A stretch of 64,000 bases of DNA from an uncultured Bacteroidales bacterium. Its GTDB lineage: Bacteria; Bacteroidota; Bacteroidia; Bacteroidales; F082. A model generated the notes under the pieces. It searched no databases, was not told the DNA's origin, and saw only the letters and a list, made by a program, of their open reading frames with translations. Positions 17,066 through 26,090 of this stretch are shown one piece after another; position 1 is the first letter of the stretch, and each line of letters starts with the position of its first letter. The stretch lies in assembly GCA_905233685.1 (NCBI GenBank), contig CAJOEZ010000003.1, positions 1-64,000 on the forward strand, read 5' to 3'. The position numbers were made by a program, and so were the translations under genes.

Positions 17066-17524
17066 CTAATATTGATCGGGGGTTTTGACAGAGCCTTTCA
17101 GCGTGAGCGTTGTTTGGTTGGGGTTGGTGTTGGCGAACACGGTGAGGGTGCGGGTTTGGAATCCATGGTGCCCTTTGCTGTCGTAGGTCGCCTTGATGGC
17201 GCCGCTCTTGCCTGCCGCGATAGGCTCGCGCGGGAAGTCGCCGACGGTGCAGCCGCAGCTGGTCTTCACGTTGCTGATGATGAGGGGCGCGTTGCCCGTG
17301 TTGGTGAAGTGGAACGAATAGGTCACTACCTCGCCTTGCAGCAGGGTGCCGAAGTCGTGTTCGGTCTTGTCGAAGGTGATGGCGGGCGCCTTGTCGGAAG
17401 TTTGCGTCGCCGACTTGGGGTTGTTCACCAAATCCGTCGAGAGGCCTCCACTTTGCTCGTTGTTGCAGGCCGTGAGCAGGCTGGTTGCGAAAAACAGTGC
17501 CAGTATGACGTGTTTCATATTCAT
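17066..17524 (-). CDS. DUF1573 lipoprotein
   Basis: 152 residues. MNMKHVILALFFATSLLTAC is a lipoprotein signal with Cys20 as the lipidated residue. The mature protein carries one DUF1573 domain: FDKTEHDFGTLLQGEVVTYS, FHFTNTGNAPLIISNVKTSC GCTV pattern with the conserved CGC, and a closing LTLKGSV strand. It is an Ig-like (ASH/MSP-like) fold presumably facing the periplasm or outside. Function is unknown. It precedes yajC on the same strand, separated by the tandem array, and is four bases from the next upstream gene. Confidence 0.88.
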   Translation of the reverse strand: MNMKHVILALFFATSLLTACNNEQSGGLSTDLVNNPKSATQTSDKAPAITFDKTEHDFGTLLQGEVVTYSFHFTNTGNAPLIISNVKTSCGCTVGDFPREPIAAGKSGAIKATYDSKGHHGFQTRTLTVFANTNPNQTTLTLKGSVKTPDQY

Positions 17525-17528
17525 GGTG

Positions 17529-18734
17529 TCATTCTTCTTTTGGTGGTCGTTGGGCGGTGATGATCATCACGGAGCCTTTGTAGGTGGCATCCTGTTTCAG
17601 GCCGTGACATTTGAGCACGTAAAAATAGGTGCCGTCGGAAAGGCCGCCGCCGTCCCAGTTGTTTTGATAGTCCTTGGAATGGTAAACGACGCGACCCCAC
17701 CGGTTGAAGATGGTCAGGTCGGTGGCTTCGTAATAGCGGTTCAGCGGTTCGTATTCATCGTATTCGTTGCCGCCTGCGGTGTAGCCGCGTGAGCCGCCGC
17801 CCGAGTCGTTGCCGTTGTCCAGGGTGATGATGAAATAGTCGTTGACGCCATCGCCGTTGGGGGTGAACACGTTCGGGATTTTAAGCTTCACGGGTTCCAC
17901 CTTGATGGTTTTGTAATAGGAGGTGTCGCAGCTCTGGGGGTTGTAGACCTTCAGCTCGGTCGTGAAGTCGCCTGTCTCCACGTAGGTGAAACGCGGATCG
18001 GGCTGGTTAGAGGTGATGTCATAGGTGCTGTTGAGAATCCAATAGAAGTTGCTGATAGGCAACGTGTCGGCGGAGAGGTTCTCGAAGGTGTAGGTGACGT
18101 GCGGGTTTTGCAGATACACGGTGTCGCTCGGGTCGGTGTAGATTTCAACCAAGGGGTTGGGATAGGCCTTCAGCGTGGTGCTGTCCCACTGCACGCAGCC
18201 GCGTCCGTCGGTGATTTTGATTTTGTAGTATTTGAAGGCCTGAAGGCCGATGGCCCAGGTCGGGTCGCCGGGCGCGATGTGAAGCGGACTGACACTCCAT
18301 TGGTAGGTGTAAGGCGGGTTGTAGATTCCCGTAAGGCTGTCGACGGCGGCCAGCACTTGGGCGTCGCGACCGTTCTCTTCCTCGGCGTTGCTACAGGTCA
18401 GCTTCACCTGCCTGAACTTGACGCTGAAACGCGGCATCACCTCCACCGTGATGGACGGATGGCAGAGCTCGATGGAGTCCTGGTCGTAGATGATGACGTC
18501 GTAGGTCGTGGTTTGCATAGGCTTTACGGTGATGCTGTTGGTGGTCTTGCCATTCGACCAGCGGTAATAATACAGGTAGTTGGGTGGCACGCTGAGGGTG
18601 ACTGCCGACTGGCTGCATATAGGCATTTCCGCGCTGCACGTGATTTCGCAAGGGTCTTGCGCCTGGGCTGCCAACGTGCAAAGCAAAGCGGCAAAAACGG
18701 TCAAGATTCGTGTTATGATGGTGTCGTGTCTCAT
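17529..18734 (-). CDS. T9SS type B (gliding-motility C-terminal domain) secreted protein
   Basis: 401 residues with signal peptide (ILTVFAALLCTLAAQA), then two PKD/Ig-like beta domains (residues about 30-120 and 200-300) with Cys-rich CEITCSAEMPICSQSAV. From about residue 280 it shows the CHU_C/T9SS type B pattern: IPNVFTPNGDGVNDYF, LTIFNRWGRVVYHS, NNWDGGGLSDGTYFYVLKC and KGSVMII. A Gly/Tyr/Asp-rich insertion (DNGNDSGGGSRGYTAGGNEY) interrupts the domain after the second strand. Type B tails target substrates to the T9SS and are commonly found on long adhesins; this one is short. Confidence 0.88.
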   Translation of the reverse strand: MRHDTIITRILTVFAALLCTLAAQAQDPCEITCSAEMPICSQSAVTLSVPPNYLYYYRWSNGKTTNSITVKPMQTTTYDVIIYDQDSIELCHPSITVEVMPRFSVKFRQVKLTCSNAEEENGRDAQVLAAVDSLTGIYNPPYTYQWSVSPLHIAPGDPTWAIGLQAFKYYKIKITDGRGCVQWDSTTLKAYPNPLVEIYTDPSDTVYLQNPHVTYTFENLSADTLPISNFYWILNSTYDITSNQPDPRFTYVETGDFTTELKVYNPQSCDTSYYKTIKVEPVKLKIPNVFTPNGDGVNDYFIITLDNGNDSGGGSRGYTAGGNEYDEYEPLNRYYEATDLTIFNRWGRVVYHSKDYQNNWDGGGLSDGTYFYVLKCHGLKQDATYKGSVMIITAQRPPKEE

Positions 18735-18785
18735 TTCTTTTCGTTAGGAATTACATAGTACAACGCTGTTTTGCGCCTTTTATTG

Positions 18786-19394
18786 TCAGTCTGCCGCGCC
18801 GTCGGTCAGTTCCTTCAGTCCCTGATAGCCGAGAATCCGCGTCGACTGGGCCGGCATCCGCTTGATGTAGAACCGTTCCTCCTCCTGCACAAACTTGAAA
18901 TGCACCAAGTCGCCCGGAGGGAAGCATCTTAACGGCTTCACGCGCTCCCAATGCGTCTGGTAGGAGAACTTGTCGTCCGCCTTGAAGAAACTCAGCTGCT
19001 TCGAGCCGCCACTCAAGATACTTTTCGTGAACCCGTCGAAATAGTTGCGGTTGCCCCATTTCCCCACAAATTGCCCGGGATTTTTCAAGTCATAAAACTT
19101 GACTTTGAAAACCTTCTCGTTTTTCGGAATGACTTCAAGCACCTTTTGCAGTATCACTTTGTCTTCCTGCGTGGCTTCAAGATAGAGCCATTGGAAACGG
19201 TTTTCGGGTGTTTCCCAAATGGGGGTAAAGTGCACCAGAACCAAGGTCGAATCGTTCACCTGCATGGAATAGTCGCCTTGCATGGTGCGGTAGAATTGCT
19301 TCACGTCGTCCTCAGTGTACTTGGGCTGTTTTTGTGAAAAACCGCTAAGTGTCAACAAGATAGCGGCTAAAACCAATGCAAATCTTTTCATCAT
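18786..19394 (-). CDS. secreted CpcT/CpeT-like protein
   Basis: 202 residues (two adjacent ATG codons, 19394 and 19391). The signal peptide ALVLAAILLTLSGFSQ is followed by VKQFYRTMQGDYSMQ, VHFTPIWETPENRFQWLYLE, KVLEVIPKNEKVFKVKFYDL and GWERV-like pieces. The order (short helix, a PIW...WLYLEAT strand pair, Q-KVL, then a YDLKNP turn) resembles the CpcT/CpeT family, best known as phycobiliprotein chromophore lyases but also found in organisms without phycobilisomes, where the role is unknown. I infer a lipocalin-like periplasmic protein; no bilin role is suggested. Confidence 0.6.
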   Translation of the reverse strand: MMKRFALVLAAILLTLSGFSQKQPKYTEDDVKQFYRTMQGDYSMQVNDSTLVLVHFTPIWETPENRFQWLYLEATQEDKVILQKVLEVIPKNEKVFKVKFYDLKNPGQFVGKWGNRNYFDGFTKSILSGGSKQLSFFKADDKFSYQTHWERVKPLRCFPPGDLVHFKFVQEEERFYIKRMPAQSTRILGYQGLKELTDGAAD

Positions 19395-19415
19395 CGTTTC
19401 AAATTTGGCTTATGA

Positions 19416-21761
19416 TCAGAACGTCAGCGTGAGGCCCAAAGTCGGCATGATGGGCAGCTGATACACCACTTCGCTGGTGATGATGTTGACGTAAAACACG
19501 TTCTTGCGGTTATACACGTTGGTCACGCTGAAGTCGACTTCCAAATTCACGTTCTCACTGAAGAAGAATCTGCGTTTCACGTCAAGGTCGAGGCGGTGGT
19601 AGCTGGGCAGACGGCCTTCGTTCAAGTCGCCATACAGCACGCCCAAGTCGCCGTTGGTGATGGTGTAGTCGAAGTTGATGCCGTCCTGGAAGGAATAGTA
19701 TTCATAATAGCCTTGCACCTGAGTGAAGGGGAAGCCGCTACCGTAGTTCCAGCGTCCGCTGAACTCCCATTGGCGCTTGGCGCCCGCCGTGTAGGCCAAA
19801 ATCACGTTGATGTTGTGGCGGCGGTCGAAGTGGGGCGCATATTCAGTCATCACAGGGCCGTCTTCGGTGGCCTTTTCATATTCTCTCGTGACGAAACCGA
19901 GGGCATACACGGCCCAGAGGTACCAGTGCTGGTCTTCGTATTTCAGGGAGATGTCGGCACCGTAGGCATCGCCGGTCTCAATGGAGAAGTCTTTCTTCAG
20001 CAGGTCGTCGATGTCGGCGTTTTCGGGCGTGTCGGCGTAAATCTTGTTGCGGTTGATGTTGGTCAGCTGGATGAAGTCTTTCCAGTAGCCTTCCAAGTTC
20101 ATGGTGAAGTTGTTGCTCAGGTCCACCTCGATGCCACCAATAACATGGGCAGCCTTTTGCAGGTATGAGGTGACGGGCTTCCCGTTGAAGGTGGCGGGCA
20201 GGTTGTCGATGCCGGAGAGGAAGCCGTAGAACAGGTTCACCACGTCGCGGTCGCTGGTGGCAGCCACGAAGTTCTGCGAATATAGGCCTGCGGCGGCCTT
20301 CACGCGGAAGTTGTCCGTGACGTTGTATTTCAAAGCCAAACGCGGCTCAGGCGAGAAATCGGGCAGCGAGGCGTACCACTGCAAGCGGAAGCTCGGCTCA
20401 AGCAAGAGTTTGCCCAACACGGCCTTGTATTTCACGTAAGCGCCAATTTCGGTGGAGTTCACCTTTTGCGAAATCTTGTTGTGTCCGTAGAGGCTGTAAG
20501 TGACATAGTCCGTCGTGTAGCCCAACACCTCGACACCGTATTTCAAGGTGCTTTTGCCGAGGAAATAGCTGAAGTCGAAGCCCATGTTGAAGCCGTTGAT
20601 GTTGCTGTAGCGGTCGGGGCTGTTCTCTTCCTTCATGCGCGAGGTGTAGCTCGAATAAGCGATATTACCCTCAATCATGACCGGCGACTTGCCCGGGATG
20701 ACGAGGAAATTGGTGCCGCCGCCGAACGAGTTCCAGCCGAAGTCGGTCAGCGACATGTAGTTGTTCACCTGGTCGTTAAACGAGAAACCGAACAAGTTCA
20801 CCTTACTGCCGTTGGGCGCGTTGAGGGAGATTTTGCCGTAGATGTCCTGGAAGTTGAAGGGCAGGCCGTTTTCGGAGGCGTAGCTGTAAAGGTATTTGCT
20901 GGTTTGCTCTAGATAGGAGTTCTTGGCCGAAAGGATGAAGGACAGCGAGGCCTCGTCGGGGGTTTTGGCTTTCTTCAAGGGGCCTTCCACCATAAGCTTG
21001 GCTCCAAAGGTGCTGGCGCCTACTTTGCCGGAGAAGCGCTTCTTGTTGCCGTCGCGGGTGGAGATGTCCATGATGGACGAGATGCGGCCGCTGTATTCGG
21101 CGCCAAAACCGCCTGTGAACACGTCGGCGTTGCGGATGATGTCGGTGTCAAAGACCGAGAACAAACCGATGGAGTGGAAGGGGTTGTAGACCACCATGCC
21201 GTCCAAAAGCACCTTGTTCTGAATGGGCGAACCGCCACGGATGTAAAGCTGGCCGCCTTGGTCGCCGGTGAAGATAACGCCGGGAACCACTTGCAGGTAT
21301 TGCGCGAAGTCGGCCTGACCACCAATGCTCGGAATCTTGTTGATGCTCTTGGGCGTCACGGTGATGACCGAAGTCTTGGTTTCGGTGCGCGACTCAATCT
21401 TGTCGGCAGTAATCGTCACGGTCTCAAGCTTTTGCGCCGTCTCCCTCAGGTAGTATTTCTTGTTGAAGCTCTCTCCCTTCGACAGGCTGATATGTTCCGA
21501 GATGGTGTCGTAGCCCACGCAGGTAATCAACAGGGTGTATTTTCCGTCGGGGATGCGGGTGATGTTGAAATAGCCGTTTTCGTTGGTGGAGCCGCCGAAA
21601 GTGGTGCCTTTCAGGTACACGTTGGTGAACATCATCGGCTCGCCCGTGGATTCTTCATACACGAAGCCTTTCACGCTGTTGTTTTGCGCCATGGCGGCAA
21701 AAGGGGCCAACATAAAAAACGCGGCTGCAATAAAAAGTCTTGTAAAGTGACGTTTGCTCAT
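19416..21761 (-). CDS. TonB-dependent receptor with carboxypeptidase-regulatory-like domain
   Basis: 781-residue outer-membrane transporter. Signal peptide to about residue 25, CarboxypepD_reg-like domain at about 28-110 (VKGFVYEESTGEPMMFTNVY, TLLITCVGYDTISEHI), plug at about 115-230 (VITVTPKSINKIPSIGGQAD, YIRGGSPIQNKVLLDGMVVY), then a 22-strand-type barrel ending in the aromatic LPIMPTLGLTLTF. No SusD partner follows, so it is unlikely to be a standard polysaccharide-utilisation pair. The ligand cannot be read from the sequence. The CpcT-like gene lies 21 bases downstream and may be cotranscribed. Confidence 0.93.
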   Translation of the reverse strand: MSKRHFTRLFIAAAFFMLAPFAAMAQNNSVKGFVYEESTGEPMMFTNVYLKGTTFGGSTNENGYFNITRIPDGKYTLLITCVGYDTISEHISLSKGESFNKKYYLRETAQKLETVTITADKIESRTETKTSVITVTPKSINKIPSIGGQADFAQYLQVVPGVIFTGDQGGQLYIRGGSPIQNKVLLDGMVVYNPFHSIGLFSVFDTDIIRNADVFTGGFGAEYSGRISSIMDISTRDGNKKRFSGKVGASTFGAKLMVEGPLKKAKTPDEASLSFILSAKNSYLEQTSKYLYSYASENGLPFNFQDIYGKISLNAPNGSKVNLFGFSFNDQVNNYMSLTDFGWNSFGGGTNFLVIPGKSPVMIEGNIAYSSYTSRMKEENSPDRYSNINGFNMGFDFSYFLGKSTLKYGVEVLGYTTDYVTYSLYGHNKISQKVNSTEIGAYVKYKAVLGKLLLEPSFRLQWYASLPDFSPEPRLALKYNVTDNFRVKAAAGLYSQNFVAATSDRDVVNLFYGFLSGIDNLPATFNGKPVTSYLQKAAHVIGGIEVDLSNNFTMNLEGYWKDFIQLTNINRNKIYADTPENADIDDLLKKDFSIETGDAYGADISLKYEDQHWYLWAVYALGFVTREYEKATEDGPVMTEYAPHFDRRHNINVILAYTAGAKRQWEFSGRWNYGSGFPFTQVQGYYEYYSFQDGINFDYTITNGDLGVLYGDLNEGRLPSYHRLDLDVKRRFFFSENVNLEVDFSVTNVYNRKNVFYVNIITSEVVYQLPIMPTLGLTLTF

Positions 21762-21873
21762 AATGCTATGAATATCAAGATGATTACTAATTCGTGCTTC
21801 TGCCTCTCGGCAAAAGAATTTGCAAAGTAAGCAAATAATCTTGAATTAGCCTAATAAAAAGGTGCAAAAAAGG

Positions 21874-21916
21874 CAAAAAAATGCCTGAAAGCCCCCTAAG
21901 GAAGGCTTGCAGGCAT
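21874..21916 (-). terminator. intrinsic terminator
   Basis: On the minus strand ATGCCTG...GGCTT...CAGGCAT (21916-21881) forms a hairpin with inner AAGCC/GGCTT pairs, followed by seven T (21880-21874). It closes the PspC/LiaF-like pair. Confidence 0.85.
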
Positions 21917-21938
21917 TCGGTTCAGTGGAACAATTCTG

Positions 21939-22259
21939 TCAGAAAAGATGGAAAATGTCATAATCGACATTATCCCACCATTGCCGAATCGACCCGACCC
22001 ACGTGGAGCTGTAGCGTTCGGCCATCTTTTTCGACTCGGCTTGGTAGAGCCATACGCCAATGGCCAAGGCAATGACCAATAGCACCGCTTTCAGCCAGTC
22101 TTGAATGGGAAGGACGATGATTCCTATGAAAATCAGCACCATGGGCCAAAGCTTCCACACGATACGCCAGCTGAAATCAATCACGTCCAACGAGGCGAGC
22201 AACGACACCACCCCGATGAAAAGGATGATGATACCGAGAAATAAGTTTCTGCTTTTCAT
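21939..22259 (-). CDS. LiaI/LiaF-like transmembrane protein
   Basis: ATG 22259 (MKSRNLFLGIIILFIGVVSL) gives 106 residues and overlaps the PspC gene stop by four bases (ATGA); the longer open frame to 22370 lies inside PspC and is rejected. Three or four hydrophobic helices follow the pattern of the LiaI-LiaF-like membrane region (LFLGIIILFIGVVSLLASL, WKLWPMVLIFIGIIVL). The C-terminus YSSTWVGSIRQWWDNVDYD is polar. Together with PspC it suggests an envelope-stress membrane module (inference). Confidence 0.75.
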   Translation of the reverse strand: MKSRNLFLGIIILFIGVVSLLASLDVIDFSWRIVWKLWPMVLIFIGIIVLPIQDWLKAVLLVIALAIGVWLYQAESKKMAERYSSTWVGSIRQWWDNVDYDIFHLF

Positions 22260-22657
22260 GAGTTTTTGTCTTTTTGTGGAACAATCAGTAATAGGCCGAG
22301 GGCAATGAGCAGGATGGGCCAGAACATCCGCCAGGAGAAGGCAGGCACCAAGTTGCCGAGCAAGAAGCACGCGCCCACGCCGATGAGGATGAGGCCTGTG
22401 GTCATGCTGCTTTTGCGCGATTTCTCCACAACATCTTGCGTTTCAACAAATTGTTGTGTTTCTCCCAAGGGGGCTTCCGGCATCAGGATCCAGAGGATGA
22501 TGTAGAGCCAAAACCCCGCGCTGAAAGCCAACAAGGCAAAGGCGAACAGCACCCGTACCAAGGCCACGTCGATGTCGAAATAGTTGGCCAATCCCGAACA
22601 CACGCCCCCCAACACCCGGTTTTGCGTGTCACGCTGCAGTTTTTTCATGTTTTCCAT
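22256..22657 (-). CDS. PspC domain membrane protein
   Basis: 133 residues. The PspC domain fills about residues 5-62: LQRDTQNRVLGGVCSGLANY, DIDVALVRVLFAFALLAFSA, GFWLYIILWILMPE. A second part from about residue 80 has two helices (GLILIGVGACFLLGNLVPAF and MFWPILLIALGLLLIV) typical of LiaF-like proteins. PspC proteins sense or counter membrane stress; here they are encoded with a second LiaF-like protein rather than with pspA. Starts at 22657 or 22648 (MKKLQRD) are both possible. Confidence 0.85.
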   Translation of the reverse strand: MENMKKLQRDTQNRVLGGVCSGLANYFDIDVALVRVLFAFALLAFSAGFWLYIILWILMPEAPLGETQQFVETQDVVEKSRKSSMTTGLILIGVGACFLLGNLVPAFSWRMFWPILLIALGLLLIVPQKDKNS

Positions 22658-22701
22658 TGTTTTAGAGTTTGGTTAGGTTAGGTTATCCCAAAATATAGTA
22701 C

Positions 22702-22731
22702 AAAAAAAGTGCCATCTTTTTCCGATGGCAC
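22702..22731 (-). terminator. intrinsic terminator
   Basis: Minus-strand stem GTGCCATC (22731-22724) with GATGGCAC (22716-22709), loop GGAAAAA, then TTTTTTT (22708-22702). It closes the T9SS gene at 22782-23504. Confidence 0.85.
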
Positions 22732-22781
22732 ATAAAACATTAATGTGATAAATCCCCAAAGTCTAATTCTTTGTTTGTCTG

Positions 22782-23504
22782 TTATTTCTTGACGATGAAT
22801 TTCTCAGTCTTCATGGTTCTGCCGTTCACCAAAAGGTTGCAGAAATAGATGCCTTCCTGGAGGTCGGCGACGGAGAAGCTCAACTGTCCTTGCAGGCTGT
22901 TCAGCTCTTGGCGCATCACCTCTTGGCCGAGCAGGTTATAGACGCAGGCCGTGGCGCTGCCCACCGACGACAGTTCATAGTTAAACCGCACCATTGAAGA
23001 GGCGGGGTTGGGATAGGCATGGCTGAAGGTGCAGGAGGGCACTTCGCCGAGGTTTTCCATGCTGTTGAAAACGATGACGACGGAAACGCGCTCATTTTGT
23101 CTCTCATCGTAAGCGTAATACTTGATGGAGGCAAAGTCGGTCATCGAGGCGGGCATGTAATGGAAGGCCAGCTCGCCTTCGCCGGAGACGCTGCCAGCAG
23201 CCATCGGGACGGCGGGACTGACAAACACCTCAGGAGAGAAGCACAAGCCCCAGCAGAAATAGTTCATGCTGCCCTCGGGCACGGTGATTTCTTCCTTCTC
23301 GACGACAACGTTGAGGTCGGTACCCGAGATGTTGCGGATTTGCATTTCTTGGATGAACTCGCCAAAGTCTTCGTTGAATTCGGGGCAATACACCGTTTGG
23401 CCATCGACCAAGGCCTGACCGTTCAACTCAAACTGAAGTGATTGTGCTGAAACATAACCGATTACGGCTAACAGAATTAAAGTAAAAATAGATTTTTTGA
23501 CCAT
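22782..23504 (-). CDS. small T9SS type A sorted protein
   Basis: 240 residues. Signal peptide MVKKSIFTLILLAVIGYVSA, a beta-rich domain with two Cys (VYCPEFNEDFGEFIQ, SMNYFCWGLCFSPEVF) to about residue 155, then a T9SS type A tail: FSHAYPNPASSMVRFNYELS, CVYNLLGQEVMRQEL, LQEGIYFCNLLVNGRTMKTEK and FIVKK. The beta-rich domain is not one I recognise by name; short Bacteroidales T9SS substrates of this layout are common. It is transcribed away from the Omp28-type gene, so the 137-base gap must hold promoters for both. Confidence 0.82.
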   Translation of the reverse strand: MVKKSIFTLILLAVIGYVSAQSLQFELNGQALVDGQTVYCPEFNEDFGEFIQEMQIRNISGTDLNVVVEKEEITVPEGSMNYFCWGLCFSPEVFVSPAVPMAAGSVSGEGELAFHYMPASMTDFASIKYYAYDERQNERVSVVIVFNSMENLGEVPSCTFSHAYPNPASSMVRFNYELSSVGSATACVYNLLGQEVMRQELNSLQGQLSFSVADLQEGIYFCNLLVNGRTMKTEKFIVKK

Positions 23505-23606
23505 AGTTTAAGGTTTTAATTGCTGATACATAAATTTTCAATCTGCAAAATTGCAAAACTTTTTCTTATCTCGCAACAAAAACATTGCCATTTTTTGAAA
23601 ATTGCC

Positions 23607-23614
23607 TAATTTTG
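23607..23614 (+). promoter_or_regulatory. Bacteroidetes-type -7 box
   Basis: TAATTTTG fits TAnnTTTG and lies 27 bases before the Omp28-type gene start. Confidence 0.5.
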
Positions 23615-23641
23615 TGCTGAAAATCATCAAAATTTATACTT

Positions 23642-25270
23642 ATGAAACGTTTATCCTTTGTTTTGGCATCGCTTCTGATGCTTGTCACACTAAGACTTAG
23701 CGCGCAAAACGAGCGCGTGCTGCTCTTCGAATGCTTCACCAACACCAGTTGCGGCCCTTGCGCCCAGCAAAATCCGGCTTTGGACGCACTCATCAACGCC
23801 AACGGCGACCGCATTGCCGCCATCAAGTACCACATGAACTGGCCTGGAGCCAACGACCCGATGTATTTGGACAACACCGTTGACAACAACGCCCGCAAGG
23901 GAGTCTACAATGTCAACAGTGTGCCTCACACCGTCGTCGACGGCATCCGTTTTGCCAGCACCCCGGGCAGCTTGAACCAAAGCATGGTCAATCAATGGCT
24001 TGCCATCGAATCACCTATAGAGATGCGTCTTAGCTACGAATTGGACGAAACCACCAATACCATCACCGTCAATGTGATGGGTCGCGCCTCTTCCGCCATT
24101 GTGGGCAACTTGAGGCTTTATGTCGGTGTCATCGAGCGCGAAATTCATTTCAATTCGGCTCCCGGCACCAACGGCGAGCGCGATTTCTATAGCGTGATGA
24201 AAAAACTACTGCCCTCATCGTTAGGCACTTACGTTGGTGATATGGCCGTCGGAGACTATTTTGCCTACAGCTTCTCTTGGAAATGGGCCAATGTGTACAA
24301 CGTCGACCAACTCGATGCCATCGCATGGGTCCAAAACCAAAACACGAAAGAGGTTTACCAAGCCTGCAGGTCGAGCGAGAGCATTACTCCGTTCTTCGCC
24401 AATGAAGCCGGCGTGAGCGGTATCAGCAACGTGAAGTTAGTGAATTGCAGCGGTTTCGCAGCGCCGAAGGTGGAACTGGCCAATTACGGCAGCAACGCCT
24501 TGACTTCCGCTGAGTTGGAGGTTTTGGTGAACGACGAGTTGTTGAAAACCGTGTCGTGGAGCGGCAACTTGGGTGTGTTCGCCTCTGAGACCGTCGATTT
24601 GGGCGAAATCAGCTTCCCTGTTGAGGATGAAAACACGCTCAAAGTGAGAATCAAGAGCATCAACGGCGGCACGGATGAAGCTCCGAACAATGACATTGCC
24701 AGCTTCGACATCAAAGGCGCGCCCGAAACCGTCGCCAAAACCTTGAAACTCACCATCCGCACCGACAACAATCCGCAGGAAACCACTTGGAAGGTGACCA
24801 ACACGGAGACGGGCGAGGTCGTTCTGCAAGGCGGCCCTTTCGAAAACGCCAACACCATGTACAATGAAACCCTCGACATCATCGGCGACGGCTGCTACGA
24901 TTTCACCATCTTTGACGCAGGCGGCGATGGCCTCACCGACGGACAAGGACTCTATGGTCTGAAGGCTGGAGGCGCCACCCTTTTCTCGGGCGGACAATTT
25001 GGCAGCAGCGAGAGCAATGAGTTCTCTTACGAGGTGTTTGTCGGCACCGAAGAAAACGCTGAAGTCACGCGCATTTTCCCCAATCCCACCGCAGGACTGT
25101 TGAATATCGTTTGCGAAGGCGGACAAAGTGTCACCGTATATAATATGGCTGGCCAGCGGGTCTTTGAAGGCATGGCCGATGGCTTCCTGCAAATCGACAT
25201 GAAGCGTTTTGGCGCGGGCATTTACGCCGTCAAGATAGGGGAAGAAACCCGTCGAATCGTCGTCAAGTGA
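23642..25270 (+). CDS. Omp28-type thioredoxin-fold surface protein with T9SS type A tail
   Basis: 542 residues. Signal peptide to about residue 20, then an Omp28-like thioredoxin-fold domain with VLLFECFTNTSCGPCAQQNP (CxxC at about 37-40) and AAIKYHMNWPGANDPMY. A beta-sandwich section follows (residues about 240-360), then a jellyroll-like domain (KLTIRTDNNPQETTWKVTNT, GDGCYDFTIFDAGGDGLTDG, an Asp/Gly loop of probable calcium-binding type). The final 75 residues (RIFPNPTAGLLNIVCEGGQS, VYNMAGQRVFEG, AGIYAVKIGEETRRIVVK) are the T9SS type A signal. Omp28 is a Porphyromonas surface protein family. birA starts at the stop codon of this gene. Confidence 0.87.
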   Translation: MKRLSFVLASLLMLVTLRLSAQNERVLLFECFTNTSCGPCAQQNPALDALINANGDRIAAIKYHMNWPGANDPMYLDNTVDNNARKGVYNVNSVPHTVVDGIRFASTPGSLNQSMVNQWLAIESPIEMRLSYELDETTNTITVNVMGRASSAIVGNLRLYVGVIEREIHFNSAPGTNGERDFYSVMKKLLPSSLGTYVGDMAVGDYFAYSFSWKWANVYNVDQLDAIAWVQNQNTKEVYQACRSSESITPFFANEAGVSGISNVKLVNCSGFAAPKVELANYGSNALTSAELEVLVNDELLKTVSWSGNLGVFASETVDLGEISFPVEDENTLKVRIKSINGGTDEAPNNDIASFDIKGAPETVAKTLKLTIRTDNNPQETTWKVTNTETGEVVLQGGPFENANTMYNETLDIIGDGCYDFTIFDAGGDGLTDGQGLYGLKAGGATLFSGGQFGSSESNEFSYEVFVGTEENAEVTRIFPNPTAGLLNIVCEGGQSVTVYNMAGQRVFEGMADGFLQIDMKRFGAGIYAVKIGEETRRIVVK

Positions 25271-26001
25271 TGCTCCAGCAATACCATTTAGGACAAATTG
25301 ACTCCACCAACGCCTACCTGCAACGCAAGCAATCTGAAACCGACATCCGCAATTGGTTAGTCAGCGCCGACGAGCAGACGGCAGGCAAAGGCATGGGCAG
25401 CAACGGCTGGGAAAGTGAGGCCCGTCAGAACCTCACTTTCTCAGTTGCTTTGGATGTCAGTTTCCTGCCCGCTCAGAGGCAGTTTTTGCTCTCCGAAGCC
25501 GTACCGTTGGGCATTATCGAGGTCTTGGACACCATTTTGCCTTCCGAAAAATGGTCCATCAAATGGCCGAATGACATTTTTTACGAGAACCGAAAACTCG
25601 CCGGAATCCTCATCAACAGCACAATCAAGGCCAACATGATGGATGTTTCCATCGTTGGAATCGGACTGAATGTCAACCAGATGCAATTCCAAGACTGGCC
25701 CACTCACCCCATTTCACTGAAAATGATTACGGGCGAGGATTACGATTTGCGGCCTTTGTTGGAACAAATTGCAGAGCACCTATTAATTAAGGTGCAGCAG
25801 CTGAAATCTGACCCTGCTGCCATTGAGCAGGATTATCTGAAAAGGCTTTTCCGTTACCGCAGATGGGCGGATTATGAAGTTGACGGGGAAATTATGCGGT
25901 TGTTTATGACGGGAATAGATAGCTTCGGTCGACTGCAACTTGTTGACGAACAGCAGGTTTTGCGGACTTTTGATATCAAGGAGATTAAGTTTGTACTTTG
26001 A
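25270..26001 (+). CDS. birA: biotin--[acetyl-CoA-carboxylase] ligase
   Basis: Attaches biotin to carboxylase or decarboxylase carrier proteins through biotinyl-AMP; cytoplasmic. 243 residues; no N-terminal DNA-binding domain, so it is a class I enzyme and not the repressor type. Motifs: IDSTNAYLQRK, the ligase loop DEQTAGKGMGSNGWES (usually GRGRxGRxW, here modified to GKGMGSNGW), KWPNDIFYENRKLAGILINS and VGIGLNVNQ. The ATG overlaps the stop of the preceding gene by one base (TGATG), so translation may be coupled; a GTG at 25267 is an alternative. A strong terminator follows. Confidence 0.93.
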   Translation: MLQQYHLGQIDSTNAYLQRKQSETDIRNWLVSADEQTAGKGMGSNGWESEARQNLTFSVALDVSFLPAQRQFLLSEAVPLGIIEVLDTILPSEKWSIKWPNDIFYENRKLAGILINSTIKANMMDVSIVGIGLNVNQMQFQDWPTHPISLKMITGEDYDLRPLLEQIAEHLLIKVQQLKSDPAAIEQDYLKRLFRYRRWADYEVDGEIMRLFMTGIDSFGRLQLVDEQQVLRTFDIKEIKFVL

Positions 26002-26035
26002 GAAGCCGCAGTTTCAACAGTGGAACAATGAGCAA

Positions 26036-26071
26036 AAAGCATCCGTCAAAACCATGACGGATGCTTTTTTA
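26036..26071. terminator. bidirectional intrinsic terminator
   Basis: AAAAGCATCCGTC (26036-26047 region) pairs with GACGGATGCTTTT (26056 onward), loop AAAACCAT, with T runs on both strands. It lies between convergent birA and mscL. Confidence 0.9.
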
Positions 26072-26090
26072 ATCCTATCCAAGCCAAAGA

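Noticed and set aside
22260..22370. Longer N-terminus of the LiaF-like protein
   Set aside because: It lies wholly inside the PspC gene in another frame; the ATGA overlap at 22256-22259 is the better start.
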